Below, one piece after another: positions 35,550-48,044 of a DNA stretch of 64,000 nucleotides. The stretch is from positions 11,858,946-11,922,945 of the forward strand of contig OZ022597.1 of assembly GCA_963669155.1 (NCBI GenBank), written 5' to 3'. Each line of letters starts with the position of its first letter. Position 1 is the first letter of the stretch. The notes beneath the pieces are model-generated. The model had not been told where the DNA came from and made no database searches. It saw only the letters and a list, made by a program, of their open reading frames with translations. This DNA comes from Arbacia lixula (lineage: Eukaryota; Echinodermata; Echinoidea; Arbacioida; Arbaciidae). The translations under genes were made by a program, and so were the position numbers.

Positions 35550-35650
35550 ATCCAGTTTGTCCACATAGTGATTACAACTAATAATTGAAATCGACCACTG
35601 TTGTAATTCTGTGATGAAAATCAGTCGATTTAGTTGGCTGCCCATAATGT
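35550..35650. repeat. Dispersed repeat, also at 53435-53535
   Basis: The string GTTTGTCCACATA, ATTGAAATC and GTGATGAAAATxA recurs in the same order at 53435-53535 with many differences. Nothing else is recognisable between 35241 and 38000 apart from a CT-rich tract at 36205-36292; I see no gene in that stretch. Confidence 0.5.
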
Positions 35651-38059
35651 TAGTTCAAGTTTAGAACACTGTTTGCGTTAAAACTCTGTTCAGAATAAAG
35701 GTCAATTAGTACTGCATGATATCGTTTGTATACATTACGCGATTATCGTCACTCAAGACGATATTACGTGTGCAATTAATGCCTAATGCTTACCGTTATA
35801 AGGCCGCATGTCTTCTGTCTCTGTGTGCATAGAGAATAACAAAATATTAGCAAATGAAAGAGAGACACTTTTGTTTGAATGTTATGTTGACATAGGTACT
35901 TCAACATGCAAATTGTTTTGCCATTGATGAAGAAGAGTAGTCCTATCTATTATGCAAATAGGGAGTATCCCATACGTAGGGATTTTACGACCAATTTTTC
36001 CTTTTATTTTTTTTTTACACAGAATGATATATTCTAAGAAATTTGAATTTATCGGTTTCAGTTTCAACTACCATATAGTTAGATGCCAAAAGTTGATTTA
36101 AGTTTTATTTTATAACTAATCTAGTTAAAAGTGCTTACGTATGGCACACCCTGTACAAAGTAAGTGGGTGGGTTGCAATGTGTTCCCCTTATTAACATGT
36201 CTCTGTCTCTGTCTCTTCTTCTTCTCTCTCCCTCTGTCTCTCTCTCTCCCTCTCTTCCCCTCCCCTCCCCCTCTCTCTATCTCTCTCTCATACAGTCAAT
36301 GCTTAGACATGTATGCATATTGTCTCGTTGACAGCAGCAACATCCCGCAATATAAAATGAAATCATGATAATTTGATAAATTCTCACAATATTTATTTTC
36401 ATAGGATTCTGACATGCGACGCTTTAGAACAATATAGTTTGTACATAATCCACAACCTAAATACTGTACCACTAAAAACAAATATCGCGAAGGTAACGGA
36501 CATAACCACAGAATGAGTGCAACCAATACATTGTTTATTCCTTCAGAAGATTCATATGACACAGTAGTTTATCCTTCGCTGGTGATAATCGTTTGTCTCG
36601 CAATGTATGGTCAACAAGGGATCTAAGATCACGACGTTTCGTGCGCCGCTGCAACACTTGTCAGATCGAGCATCCGAACATCCAAGCATCCGAGGATCCG
36701 GGTACGCCGGCCAATAGTATAGGGCTTCGTCCTTTGACCGTTTAGGAGCCCACAGTGATTTATCCGCAATGAGTAATATATCTAGCATTAGTTTATCCTT
36801 CTCTTAGGGTTGTGGAGGGTGTTTTTCTAGGGATGTCGAAAGATTTGTCCGAGGCCTGTATGTTCTATGTAAGCCTACAGATCGCTGTTTACGCACGCTT
36901 CTCGCTCGTCCGCTTCACAGCAAGCCAAACGGAATAGACAGCTTCAACCATACTTATCTTCGTCCACGTATATATTTGTACCGGAATGCTAACAAGTTCA
37001 AGGGATGAAGTGTATCCTAGCCCAATCTGAGAAGCAGGGCAAATAAAAGTTTGAGGAAAATTGGACCCAAAATACGAAAGTCATGAATGTTTAAAAACTA
37101 CGCATTATCTGGGGATGCAAATTGGCAGTTGGTCGTGAGAATGTAATGTCACGGGTGGAATTTCCTGTCAGTTCTTTACATGCTTTAATAACATAAAATT
37201 TATTTTCTATTTTTTTCTTGCAAGAAATGTATATACCTATCATTTCACATACATTTTCTGCGACAAAATAATTGACAGGCTGACATTAACAAACACCCTG
37301 AGAATGCTTTTAATAGTAAGTGCTTACTTAACATATTTTAGTAGTTCAACTTCGAAAATTTCAAGCATCAAAGTAAGTGTGATTTTTGTTAAATCCAAAG
37401 AGAATATTGAAATATGTACTTCTTTCCGTACCAAATCATATGTATGGCAAGAATGTTCTCCTAGCTACCACCCCATCATACGTGTAGTAGGATTGTTGTT
37501 TCCGCACCTGTTGCTGATAGCAAATTCGTTTCTTTGAGAAATTTGAAGAAATTTGATATGATGCAACATACGTCCAAGTGTCTACTCCCGTATGATCCTG
37601 ATTCAACAAAACATAAATATGAATAATCAATATAGTAACGGCTGTGTACATTCTGATGGAAACTTCAGTTGAAAATGTCTTCGCTATAATATACGTTCCA
37701 TTCTGAACACGGACTTCAGTCGAAATTGTAGCAATATACCAATTACGGTTGTGATCGTAGAGGACTTTAGTCAAAATAAATTCGTTTTTAGAATACCACC
37801 TTTCATGTTTTACGCTGTAAGTATTATAGATAAAGCTATGGGGACATAACAGCCTCAGCTACGAAATCTAGACCGATGTTTTATTGTCCAAAGTTAGTCA
37901 ATCGTGAATTGTAGAGAGTGCAAAGTTGAATTGTCGATTGCTCGCTATACAATAACCCCGATGTGTTTCCGCGTTGCGTCCACGCCAGGCGCGGCGCCGT
38001 TCAAATACATGTACTGTGCAGAGTGCTAAAAACTATCTCAACGCTTGAGTGAGTGAGAG

Positions 38060-38290
38060 ATGTACGGAAATAACAGTATTCAAAGCGTAGTGTGCAGTGT
38101 ACTTATACGCCTAGCATCGGGACGTGAATGTCGGTTAGGAATCCGATGGGTATTGGGCATAATACATGTACTAACAGTACTTGTATTCAATCAGCGCGGA
38201 TCGTCGATGCATGGTGTACACGTATTTCACTTGAGGGAGGGGTATCAGCTCTCAATCTACACAACCAGGGTGAGCTTGGTGTGGCCGTTT
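38060..38290 (+). other. Possible 5' exon of the small membrane-protein gene
   Basis: A GC-richer patch whose plus strand has donor-like sites AGG/GTGAGC near 38268 and TTTC/GTAAGT near 38291. Its open frame has no signal peptide or domain, so any role would be as 5' untranslated leader to the exon at 40287. No other support. Confidence 0.25.
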
Positions 38291-38868
38291 CGTAAGTACA
38301 TTACTAAAATCATGTCAGATTTGTATTTAGATATACATACATGTACTAGTTTGATTGTAATTTGCTTGATATTTCACTGCTTTGCAGGTCATTATTAACA
38401 TCACATAACATAGCATGTAGGCATATAGTATATGCTTGCGCTTGATAAGGCATGGCAGCACTTTCATCTTAAAATATGTTTTGAGTTAGATGATATGTCA
38501 ACAGTTCCCTTTCAAATCTAATGTAACCAATGTATCCCCAATTCGCTGGATGCTATATTGATCAAAGATCAAATCTGTGGTGTGATCTAGTACCCCGAAA
38601 AATATCAACGTTTCCCTCAATAAAAAAGAACTATACGCCATGACGTACATTATCGTATACTGTCGCATAAACCATTGTTATGTATGTGTGTTCACCCTCT
38701 ATGCATTACAGAAATGTGTATTCACAATCAACTTCGGCGCCTTGAGACCATAATATTATCACGTAATATACATGCAGCACAGAATAAACCATGTACATGT
38801 AGGCCTATATACATTATACAGTATGGTACTAGTAATAGTACTAATAATACTACTGCTACTACTACCTG

Positions 38869-38869
<1 letters not shown>

Positions 38870-38922
<53 letters not shown>

Positions 38923-38997
38923 GCTACTATTACTACTACTACTACTATATACTACTACTACTACTACTACTACTATTACTACTACTACTGCTACATG

Positions 38998-39054
<57 letters not shown>

Positions 39055-39074
39055 AATTACAGGTACTTCTACTT

Positions 39075-39116
<42 letters not shown>

Positions 39117-39134
39117 ATAGTAGTAGTACTACTG

Positions 39135-39227
<93 letters not shown>

Positions 39228-39254
39228 GTACTACTACTGCTTCTATTGCTACTG

Positions 39255-39285
<31 letters not shown>

Positions 39286-39322
39286 TACTACTACTGCTAC
39301 TACTACTACTACTATACTACTA

Positions 39323-39355
<33 letters not shown>

Positions 39356-39411
39356 TTATTATTAATACTACTACTACTACTTCTACTATTACTACTACTA
39401 CTACTACTCCT

Positions 39412-39468
<57 letters not shown>

Positions 39469-39486
39469 CTACTACTACTACCACTT

Positions 39487-39534
<48 letters not shown>

Positions 39535-39552
39535 CTACTACTACTACCACTT

Positions 39553-39590
<38 letters not shown>

Positions 39591-39609
39591 GCTACTACTA
39601 CTACCACTT

Positions 39610-39658
<49 letters not shown>

Positions 39659-39663
39659 GACTG

Positions 39664-39695
<32 letters not shown>

Positions 39696-39716
39696 GCTAC
39701 TACTACTACTACTATT
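38870..39716. repeat. Very long (TAC)n microsatellite
   Basis: About 850 bp of almost pure TAC/ACT repeat with occasional TGC, TTC and CCT variants. The long poly-Leu, poly-Tyr and poly-Val frames on both strands are artefacts of it. Confidence 0.97.
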
Positions 39717-39956
39717 AATACGGCTACTATACTACTTATTTCATGTATATAAAGCACATTGGATTGTTTGATATTAGACTAATACAGGATCCTTTTCATG
39801 TTCCAGATGAAACATATATGCTCATTGTAATCTAGCTTGAAGATATGGAATATTTGATGTGTTCCTTTTTTTTTGTAATAATAACAGGTTTTCGGATATC
39901 AAAAGTGGGAAAAATTTGTAGTTGAAAAAAAAAGTAGCAGTACTGTAATATTCGAT

Positions 39957-40051
39957 GTATAGTAGCAGTATTAGTAGTAGTATAGCAGTGCATGTACTGT
40001 CGTAGTAGAAGTAGTAATAGTAGTAGTAGTAGTAGTAGCAGTAGAAGTAGC

Positions 40052-40112
<61 letters not shown>

Positions 40113-40195
40113 ATAGTAGCAGTATAAGTAGTAACAGTAGTAGTAGTAAAATAAGTAGCAGTAATGAAGATCTAGAATTAGTAGTAGTGCAGTAC
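39957..40195. repeat. (GTA)n microsatellite, inverted partner of the TAC block
   Basis: About 240 bp of GTA/TAG repeat, the reverse complement of the block at 38870-39716, separated from it by about 240 bp. Poly-Ser and poly-Leu frames over it are artefacts. Confidence 0.95.
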
Positions 40196-40286
40196 ACGTA
40201 AGTCATGTAAGTAACAGCAGTAAAAGTAGTATCACATTAGAACAATTTCACTTTTATGTTTTCCATCATCATTTCATCATTTTCAG

Positions 40287-40448
40287 GCGGTGTGAGATAC
40301 AAGTCCTAGTTGAAGATGACGTCATCACACCTTGGTGTTATGGGGGTGTTGGTGTCAGCACTGGTGTTGCTGCTTCAGAAGACGGTGTCAGCACAGGATG
40401 ACACCAATGTGACGGGAAGCTTGCCTGAGACCGAGGCGCAAATTGTCA
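40287..40448 (+). CDS. Small single-span membrane protein, first coding exon
   Basis: The exon is bounded by acceptor TCATCATTTTCAG and donor TTGTCA/GTAAGTATC. ATG is at 40316; 29 bp of leader precede it. It encodes 44 residues plus one base: an N-terminal signal peptide (MTSSHLGVMGVLVSALVLLL...VSA, likely cut near residue 26) and a short acidic ectodomain with an N-glycosylation site NVT at residues 31-33. It joins in phase 1 to 42088-42311, giving a 118-residue type I membrane protein. FXYD-like proteins have a similar layout, but the FXYD motif is absent. Family not recognised. Confidence 0.8.
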
Positions 40449-40573
40449 GTAAGTATCGCTTTTTATCTGATGTCCTTATGCCCCTCACCCATCTTAATGT
40501 CTAGGTCAATGTTTTTGATGTCCCTCCCTTTCTTTCTTTCTCTCTCTTCTTTTCCACCTCTAACATGAGTCCG

Positions 40574-40616
<43 letters not shown>

Positions 40617-42024
40617 CCTCACTCCCCCATCTTTCATGTCTTCTCTCTCTCTTCCTTTCCACCTCTAACATAAGTCCACCCTCTCTCTCTCTCTCTCTCT
40701 CTCTCCCACTCATTCTTCCTCACTCCCTACTCTTGCATGTCTTCTCCCTCTCTTCCTTTCCACCTCTAACATAAGTCCTCCCTCTCTCTCTGTCTCACTG
40801 TCCCTCTTTCTTCCTCACTCCCTCATCTTTCATGTCTTCTCTCTCTCTCCCTTTCCCTTTCTTACATTAGTCCTCCCTCCCTCCGTCTCTCTTTCTCGCC
40901 TTCTCCCCCTATCTCACTCGCATCCCTTGCTGTCTAAAAGTATACCTACTTAATGATTTTAATCATGGCAATATCCATTTTCCTTAACATCACCAAACAA
41001 AGTTATATTACCAGCCTCATAAAATTAAAATAAAAAAGCAAATATTTATCATTTGGAATACAATGGTCATATGAGCCCTGTCTCCTGTGATTGTTTACTA
41101 AATCTTACGCGTGTTCTATACCATGGATTTCTTCTGTACTTACCTTGTTCAATTTGTTCTTTTAATCACGTGTCCCCATCATGATTCGAACATATCCTCG
41201 ACTAGCATGTACCAATAATACTGTTTGTTCGTCATATTCATCTTTGTATTTTGCTATGTCTTGTATCATCAGAATTATCATCTTTATTGTTGCTTATTTA
41301 TAGGTAGCCTTACTTCCAGGCTGTTGAACATGCTAATTCAAAATTGAAAATATAAGTCTGGTACTCATCAGACAAGTCACTCTTTCATTGTTCTCTTTGT
41401 CTCCCTTTTTGTTTGGGCGAGCCGGATCGAGAAGGAATTGCGAATGATTAGTTTACTGCCTTCAGACTCGTTTGTTAAACGTTATTGTAGTTTAGATTGG
41501 AAGTGCCCAACCATCGGGAAGCCATGCTGATTTGTTTTATCATGAACTGCAAATAAGACATTGAATTGAACTTATTTTTTTTCTCTCTGTCTCTCTGTCC
41601 CTCTCTTCTATCTCTCCGTCTGTCTGCCTCTCTCTCTCTCTCTCTCTCTCACACTCTCTCTCTCCTTATGTCTTTCTCTCTCCCCCTCTCTCTCTTTCTC
41701 TTTGTGTCTCTCTCTCTCTCTCTCTCCCTCTCTCTCTGTGTCTCGGTTCCTCTCGTCTATCTGTCGGTCTATCTGCGTGCCTCTCTCTCTGTCTTATTCT
41801 CTCTCTGTCTCTATTTCCTCTGTTCTATCTGGCTATCTGTCTGCTCGTCTCTCCCCCCCCCCTCTCTCTCTCTCCCTCTCTCTCTTTCTGTCTCTCTCTC
41901 CCTCTGTCTGTCTGCCTCTCTCTTTGTCTGTCTGTCTGTCTCTGTCTCTCTCGCTCGCTCTCTGACTTTGTCTCTCTCTGTCTTTCTCTGTCTCTCTCCC
42001 TCTCTCTCTCTCTCTGTCTCTCTC

Positions 42025-42064
<40 letters not shown>

Positions 42065-42087
42065 CCTCTCTCTCTCTCTCCTACTAG
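40449..42087 (+). repeat. Intron made largely of CT-rich minisatellite and microsatellite
   Basis: 40532-40880 is a roughly 100-bp unit minisatellite (CTTCCTTTCCACCTCTAACAT, CTCACTCCC, TCATGTCTTCTC) in about four copies. 41574-42086 is a 510-bp CT microsatellite running right up to the acceptor CTACTAG, so the repeat itself serves as the polypyrimidine tract. The Ser/Leu and Arg/Glu frames are artefacts. 41412-41470 resembles 55463-55520. Confidence 0.85.
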
Positions 42088-42311
42088 GTGTGCGATACCT
42101 GTCGGACGACGAGCGTGCTGCATTGTGGGCCTGTTTCCTGGGCGGGCTCATGGCGATTGCAGGTGTGGGGTTTCTCTACCACGACTTTAAATTGAAGAAG
42201 TACGAGCAGCCGTTCCCTTACCCCCGCAAGAAGAAGCCGCAGCGCACCAAGGCACCCCTCAGCGTCGGGTACAGTTCGACTGAGAACGAAACGAGCTTTA
42301 TACCGTTATAA
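42088..42311 (+). CDS. Small single-span membrane protein, last coding exon
   Basis: Starts after CTCCTACTAG in phase 1 and ends with TAA at 42309-42311. It encodes RYLSDDERAA, then a membrane span (about residues 55-75 of the joined protein, rich in Gly/Ala/Leu) and a basic cytoplasmic tail (KLKKYEQPFPYPRKKKPQR) ending STENETSFIPL. The positive residues after the span support an N-out, C-in orientation. GC content is much higher than in the flanks, as expected of a coding exon. Confidence 0.8.
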
Positions 42312-42539
42312 AGGACCATGTTGAGAAACTACTGGGTAATCAGAGTGTAGTCTACCGATGTATGCCCACAACATAAGATGAACCAGCCGCGATAGGCGGT
42401 GGTCGCTTACAATGCGACTCAGAACGACCCAAGTTTACCGTTGAAGACGACTTTTTCGAGAAACCACTCATTTATGATGTTAATGTCATCGCAGACGATA
42501 GGCTGACGACTGGATAATGTGACGTCACCTCGTTGTACA

Positions 42540-42615
42540 AATCCAATGACCGTGTCCTGGGATTCAGCCAGTCGCAGAATCGTACGACCGATCGGATCGT
42601 GTCGTCTGTAGCGAC
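42540..42615. repeat. Dispersed repeat, also at 56490-56560
   Basis: ATCCAATGACCG-GTCCTG-GATTCAGC recurs at 56493-56560 (ATCCAATGACCGAGTGCTGCGATTCAGC). It is probably part of a short interspersed element. The small minus-strand frames over both copies share LAESQ...VIGF only because of this repeat. Confidence 0.5.
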
Positions 42616-42837
42616 CTTTAATCAGACTCTTTTTTTCTAGACTGATCCCCACCACGAATCGTCTTGTAACCGTTGCGAACGTGCTTTTACAAACGAAACC
42701 AGACGATTATATCGAGAAGTTAAAACCGATTCATATAACTGTCTTCCTACTGTGACAAACATACTTAAATTTCAAGGTATCGTAATGTATATTGGATGTA
42801 GCGTAGTGTATCATGGAGCATGGGCGGAAATCCCGGA

Positions 42838-43140
42838 GGGGGGGGGGGGGGGTCGTGTCCCCCCACCATTTCGAAAGGGGGGGACACAATATCAAATGTC
42901 CCCCCCACTATTTCCGTTCGTGTATATTTTTTTTTTAGAAAAACGTCATAACCCCCCCCACACCATGTCGAAAGGGGGGGACACAATATCAAATGTCCCC
43001 CCACTATTTCCGTTCGTGTATAAAACTTTGTAGAAAAACGTCATAACCCCCCCCCCCCCACACCATGTGGAAAGGGGGGGACACAATGTCAAATGTCCCC
43101 CCCCCCCCCCCCCCACTATTTTCGTTCGTTCGTCCGCTCA
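42838..43140. repeat. Three-unit minisatellite with G and C homopolymers
   Basis: Units of about 85-95 bp: a C-run, CACCATxTCGAAAGG with a G-run, ACACAATATCAAATGTCCCC, CACTATTTCCGTTCGTGTAT and an A-rich AAAACGTCATAAC. The G and C runs vary in length between units. The C-run at 43099-43114 is the longest. Confidence 0.8.
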
Positions 43141-43420
43141 GCTACTTCTTGAGGACAAACATGTCCCCTCCACCTTCGGGAGCGATTTCCGCCCATGTCA
43201 TGGAGTAAGGGTATCACGGGGGACTGGTATCACGAGTTATCTTTAATGTATCGTGAGGTATCATAGAATATCGTAGAGGTCTCTCGGGGTATCGTGAGTA
43301 AGAAATGCAACGGTATTTTAGAGCACTTTAAAATTAACGATATGTGGACGGTTCACGTGTGTCTGGAGTCGATGGCAGTATAGTACAATTGCCATGTGAA
43401 ATGAAAGTGCCTTATTTTGT

Positions 43421-43428
<8 letters not shown>

Positions 43429-43460
<32 letters not shown>

Positions 43461-43531
43461 GTATGTATCTATGTATGTATGTATGTATGCGTGTATGTGT
43501 GTATGTATGTATGTATGTATGTATGTATGTT
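43429..43531. repeat. (GA)n and (GTAT)n microsatellites
   Basis: About 30 bp of GA followed by about 70 bp of GTAT/GTGT repeat. 43532-44256 contains no gene that I can see. Confidence 0.9.
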
Positions 43532-44260
43532 TGTACTTATAATATGTGTGCCCGTCCAGTGGGAGGGCGATCAGACAGTATATATTGCCGAAAAAAAAAT
43601 CAAGGTTTTAATACTTCATGAGGAATGCGAGTGGGTTGAATATATCATTGCCAGTTTGCATTTCTTTATATGTAACGTGTAATTAAAGGATTCGTGCCAG
43701 GTGACTTAACATGGTTTCACTACAAAAAGTAATGTACATTTTATGTGATAGCAGTTATCCCCTACCCCCTTCGATTTGGACAAGCGTTGTATATTGTCTG
43801 TGGCCAAAATAGCATGTGCATAGTAGTTTCGGTATTGTTCACATATTTGCAAACATTTCCCTATGTTTACACACAATACATGATGGTATATTTTTATTTA
43901 CGAATCTCGAGTGCCTATTCCTTTTACCTAAACAAAGTAACAATTAACCTTTAACATTGTATCTGTATATATTGCACTTTGAACATGATTAAAATGATTA
44001 GATTTGTACTCAGCACATCTTAGAAGGTTGTATGTCCTATTTTCCGGTGAAGTGATTTACGCATTAATGTCGTGTGAAGAATGATTGGAATGTGCCTGAA
44101 GAAATCGCTATCCTCTCGATTTGCAGCCATAATGCTCTCATTGGTGTACTTTCTTGTAACTGTCTGTTATTGTCTTCTCTGATAAAGTGCGTGTATCACA
44201 AATCGATATCAGATAACAATATACCCTCTCAGTACTATGGATCAATGTGTAATAATTTAA

Positions 44261-44725
44261 AGGGTTACTAAATTAGAAAAATAAGTTCCCACTAATCTAT
44301 GTAAAATTATCCACTAAAAACGAACTTCATATTCGTTTGCCGCAATAAAGTCTCATTTTGACGAAAAATTGAAGAAAAAAACCCCGCACGCCTCCAGTGA
44401 CGTCAGAGAAATCAAAATGCCATAAATGGCAACTCTGTGAATAAAACATTTTATTCACGCCGTGTAAACAATACGTTACCAATAGAAACAACTAATGGAT
44501 TCAAAGTGCATTCCATCCATTGAATCTGAATGACAAGATACAGGTGAATGCAATAACGCGTTACTACACAGTTAGGGGAATGTTGTGAATACATTCCGAA
44601 AATAGTCTATTGTTGACTTCCGTACAATCTATGGCATTTTGACTACCCTGACGTCAATGGAGGCGTGCGTTTTTTCAAATTTTACATAGATTAGTGGGAA
44701 CTTATTTTTCGAATTTAGTAACCCT
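44261..44725. mobile_element. TTAA-flanked 465-bp MITE, family C
   Basis: Complete element: TTAA at 44257-44260 and 44726-44729. The termini AGGGTTACTAAATTAGAAAA and their complement match over about 50 bp, and a further inverted block TGACGTCA...AAAATGCCATA lies inside. TTAA duplication with AGGG ends is the pattern known for T2/Kolobok-type MITEs. A relic lies at 34620-34858. Confidence 0.8.
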
Positions 44726-44729
44726 TTAA

Positions 44730-46378
44730 TGGGCATTTCATGGCTTGGTACTGAGAGGCTTAAAATATATGGTATTCTTTGTTCCAGGCTAATCTGGAAT
44801 ATCGTCAAACCCTTTACATAACGTAGACACCATCTCCACACTCTACAAAGTGATTCAAATGTTACCTAACTCTTTGTTTGCTTATAATACAATTGTGAAA
44901 ACAATTAATCTGGTAAAAGTAAAAGTGACAAATTGTGCATGTCATTTTTAACATTACAATTTCATATACTTGGTCAGCCTAATGTTTGACTCAGAGATGC
45001 TTCTTGTCAAGTCCGGAATAAGATATCATGTAACAAAAGTAAATGTAAAGTAGAATTGTTGTCTTCATTTTTCTTTCGTGCTATTTTTTAAAAGAAGGGG
45101 TAGCCCTTTTGCACGTCAATAATAAACATTTCTTTTGCCAAAACCAGGTAAAATGGAAGAAAATACTATTTAATAAGAAAACTAAAAAGTGTCTTTGAGC
45201 GGAATTATATTGATCGCTAGAGTTCGAGTAAGTTTTGAACGGGTCGACCAAAACCTAGCACTTACTGTAGCCTATAGACACTAGAGACCGCAACACGCAA
45301 TAGCGCTCATCACGGCTTTCGCACAGCACAGTAAGGCGAGCGGTACACTAGCCGGAGCGTTGCAATGCGGTTTAGGAATGTAGATGATGGTCACTCCAAA
45401 AAAAAGGGTGCTTTAAATATAAACAGGGACAGATTTTCAATGATCCTGAAAAGGTGTGTGAAGCTATGAACGTGAGATTTCATCCACATTAATGTGAGGG
45501 TATGTTGCTGATTCTTGATGAATTTCATGACTCACTGTCTTTTAAGTACACACACAAAGGGAATGAAATCAAGTTGACATAGTTTATTTCATAAAAACAT
45601 GACTTATTAAACATTTTTTTTTGCAGTAAGAATGCCATAAGAGCGTTCAGTTTCATGTTTTAAGAAAATCAAATTTTAGTGACATGACTCCCCCTTTTCG
45701 GCCCAGCAAACTGACTCTCATGCATGACGTAGGAGCCGGGATTCCGTTTGGGATCGTGGACACAAACTGCGCTGTACACGCAAGTGTTCATGTTCTATTT
45801 TTTGTCAAAATGGAGGAATATTACCCGAATAATCCATATCTGACGCACAATTGTCCTCTTATGTCCTGAGAAATATAATTATGTAATTTTCATGTCATTA
45901 TTAGTATTAAAAAGCTCCAATTTCTGTAAAATACTACTTTCAACTCACAATTTACCGTTCGATATTTCCCATTCTTGATTTATATACCAATCCTGTGGAT
46001 TATGCTTTGTTTTAAGTCATTCTCTGCCAAATTTTACAGCGCCTTATGCAAACGGTGTCTTACCAGTGCAGAAATGCCTCAATTGCAAATAAAAAGTTCA
46101 AAAATTTGGCTCTCTCTGCAAAATGGAAACCCGTCACCCCTGTCGAACAAAAGTTAGCGTCTTCCATGCCTACCGTTGCTGTTTTGAGAAGAGCGCCATC
46201 TATCGTGTGTAATTGTCGAAAACCATTGCTCTTTATTTTCCTCATGTCTTCCCTGAATATCCACTTGTCATACAATAACAATAGTTATAGTCACTAGCTG
46301 CAGCGCAATATAAATACATATCATATAAATATAAATATCATTACCCGGGCATTAACAAAATCGTCGACATTATTACCT
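44730..46378. other. Intergenic, no gene seen
   Basis: AT-rich except for a GC-richer patch near 45270-45370. Open frames of 60-80 codons on both strands around 45684-46297 lack domains and paired splice signals. Confidence 0.4.
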
Positions 46379-46379
46379 T

Positions 46380-46640
46380 TGGCATCATCATTACCATCAT
46401 CATTGTCGCCATCATTATCGCCTTCATCATCATTATCATCTCTTTTACACTTCTCCTTATCGTACTCTTCTTCTTCTTCTTCTTCTTCTTCTTCTTCTTC
46501 TTCTTCTTCCTCCTCCTCCTCCTCTTCTTCCTCTTCCTCCTCCTCTCCTTCCTCTTCCTCCGTCTTCTCTTCCTCCTCCTTCTTCTCTTCCTCCTCCTTC
46601 TCTTCCTCACCACCACCACCATCATCACAATCACTATCAC
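46380..46640. repeat. ATC then (CTT/CTC)n pyrimidine microsatellite
   Basis: CATCATTATC-like repeats, then about 45 bp of perfect CTT and about 110 bp of CCT/CTT mixture. The poly-Ser and poly-Lys/Arg frames are artefacts. Confidence 0.93.
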
Positions 46641-46884
46641 CAGCATCACGACTCAGATGAGTTTAAAGGTAAAATCCTCTAATAGCTATGGGCCATTCTT
46701 TTTTGGTGACAAAATCGTTTTGTCCTTATCCCTGGGTACAGGTTTCATCTGATGTCAACGATTCTGAGACGATCCCTTCCTGGTATCCTGTAATCTCCCT
46801 AAAATATGCTCCATACAATCACTGCAGAATAATACTCCATTGGTTACCCGTCCCTTAGTCTTTACATCTCTTTTTGGTTTCAAT

Positions 46885-47316
46885 AAAAGCAGAACTATGA
46901 AAGAAACATATTAGTGAAGGTTTGGCGAAAGTTACGATCTTTTGAAATTTTGATTTTGTGACGACAAGTGCAAGGTGCTCTCCCATAAATCGTGTTGCGT
47001 GCTGTAAAATTCCTAAAGTTGCTCTTTCTCTGCTTTTGATGTCGGATTATTTTTGCAGAGAGGTATGTCTGTGAAAACGTGTTTTCAATGATGTATCAAA
47101 TGCACAAAAAAGACAATGCGCATTCTCTTGAGAAAATGGACATTTAAGAAAGATTTGCACACAACATAATGGGAGAGCACCTCGTACGTGACGTCACAAA
47201 ATGAAAGCTTTAAAAGATCCCAACTTTCTAATCCTTCGATGGAGTTTCCTGAAATGTTTCTGTAATGTTTCTTCCTTTATTTAAACCAAATTAATTTCAG
47301 GGTGAACTATCCCTTA
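46885..47316. mobile_element. Foldback element, family A copy 2
   Basis: Shares its left half with 1922-2275. The right half is the inverse of the left (AGGTGCTCTCCCAT... versus ATGGGAGAGCACCT; GATCTTTTGAAATTT versus the corresponding complement), ending GGTGAACTATCCCTTAA. The left terminus is lost, so the element is truncated on that side. It is non-coding. Confidence 0.7.
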
Positions 47317-48044
47317 AAGCTGATAAGAAAGACACGTCATGCAATCGATGTGCAGGATACAGTATTCACTCTTTAATCGAAGAAGCGTAACAAATGCAAG
47401 CAGGTCATAACACCAGTCATTGTCAATCAAGATATAAGACGTATTAAAATAGTATTAACAATCACATCATTCCGCCATTGAGCGCATGTCATCGTTCATC
47501 GTTGTGATAAAGTGAAACTTACAAATATTAGAAAATAGTGAAACTTTTGGTAACACCATGTGGTTGAAGAAAGAAAAAAAAAAGAGTTAAATGGGGAGAG
47601 ATGATTTTCTATTCTGATAACACTTACACAAGACTATTTTAGCTTGTTTTCCGTGTTTGAAACCAAAAATAAATGGAATAAAAGGGAAGTAGAAGAAGAA
47701 AGGTGGTGAGGGGAGTTGTGAAATAATCACACAACTAGTCGAAAATTAAAGCTAAAAATAGTCTTGCGTAAGTGTTATAGAAAAAAATATACCCCTTTTC
47801 ACTTTTTCTTTTCCTTTCTACACCCAATTAGTGGGTCAATTATTCAGAAGAAAACAGCCACATGCTGTTACCGAAAGTTTTACTACTTTCTAAATAGCAT
47901 TTGTTAGTTCACTCTCACTATGGAAACATTCAAAGAAGATTTGAAAATAAAACTTCTTTTAAAAGCGACCATATGTATACAAAAAACTGCAAGCCTATAC
48001 ATGTTAAAAAATAAAACACCTCTGCAATTTTCGTTGAAAAGATG

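Noticed and set aside
38772..39757. Long poly-Leu, poly-Tyr and poly-Val open frames
   Set aside because: They are translations of the TAC microsatellite; all frames stay open because the repeat lacks stop codons in them.
41566..42151. Ser/Leu and Arg/Glu-rich frames of 87-173 codons
   Set aside because: CT microsatellite read on both strands.
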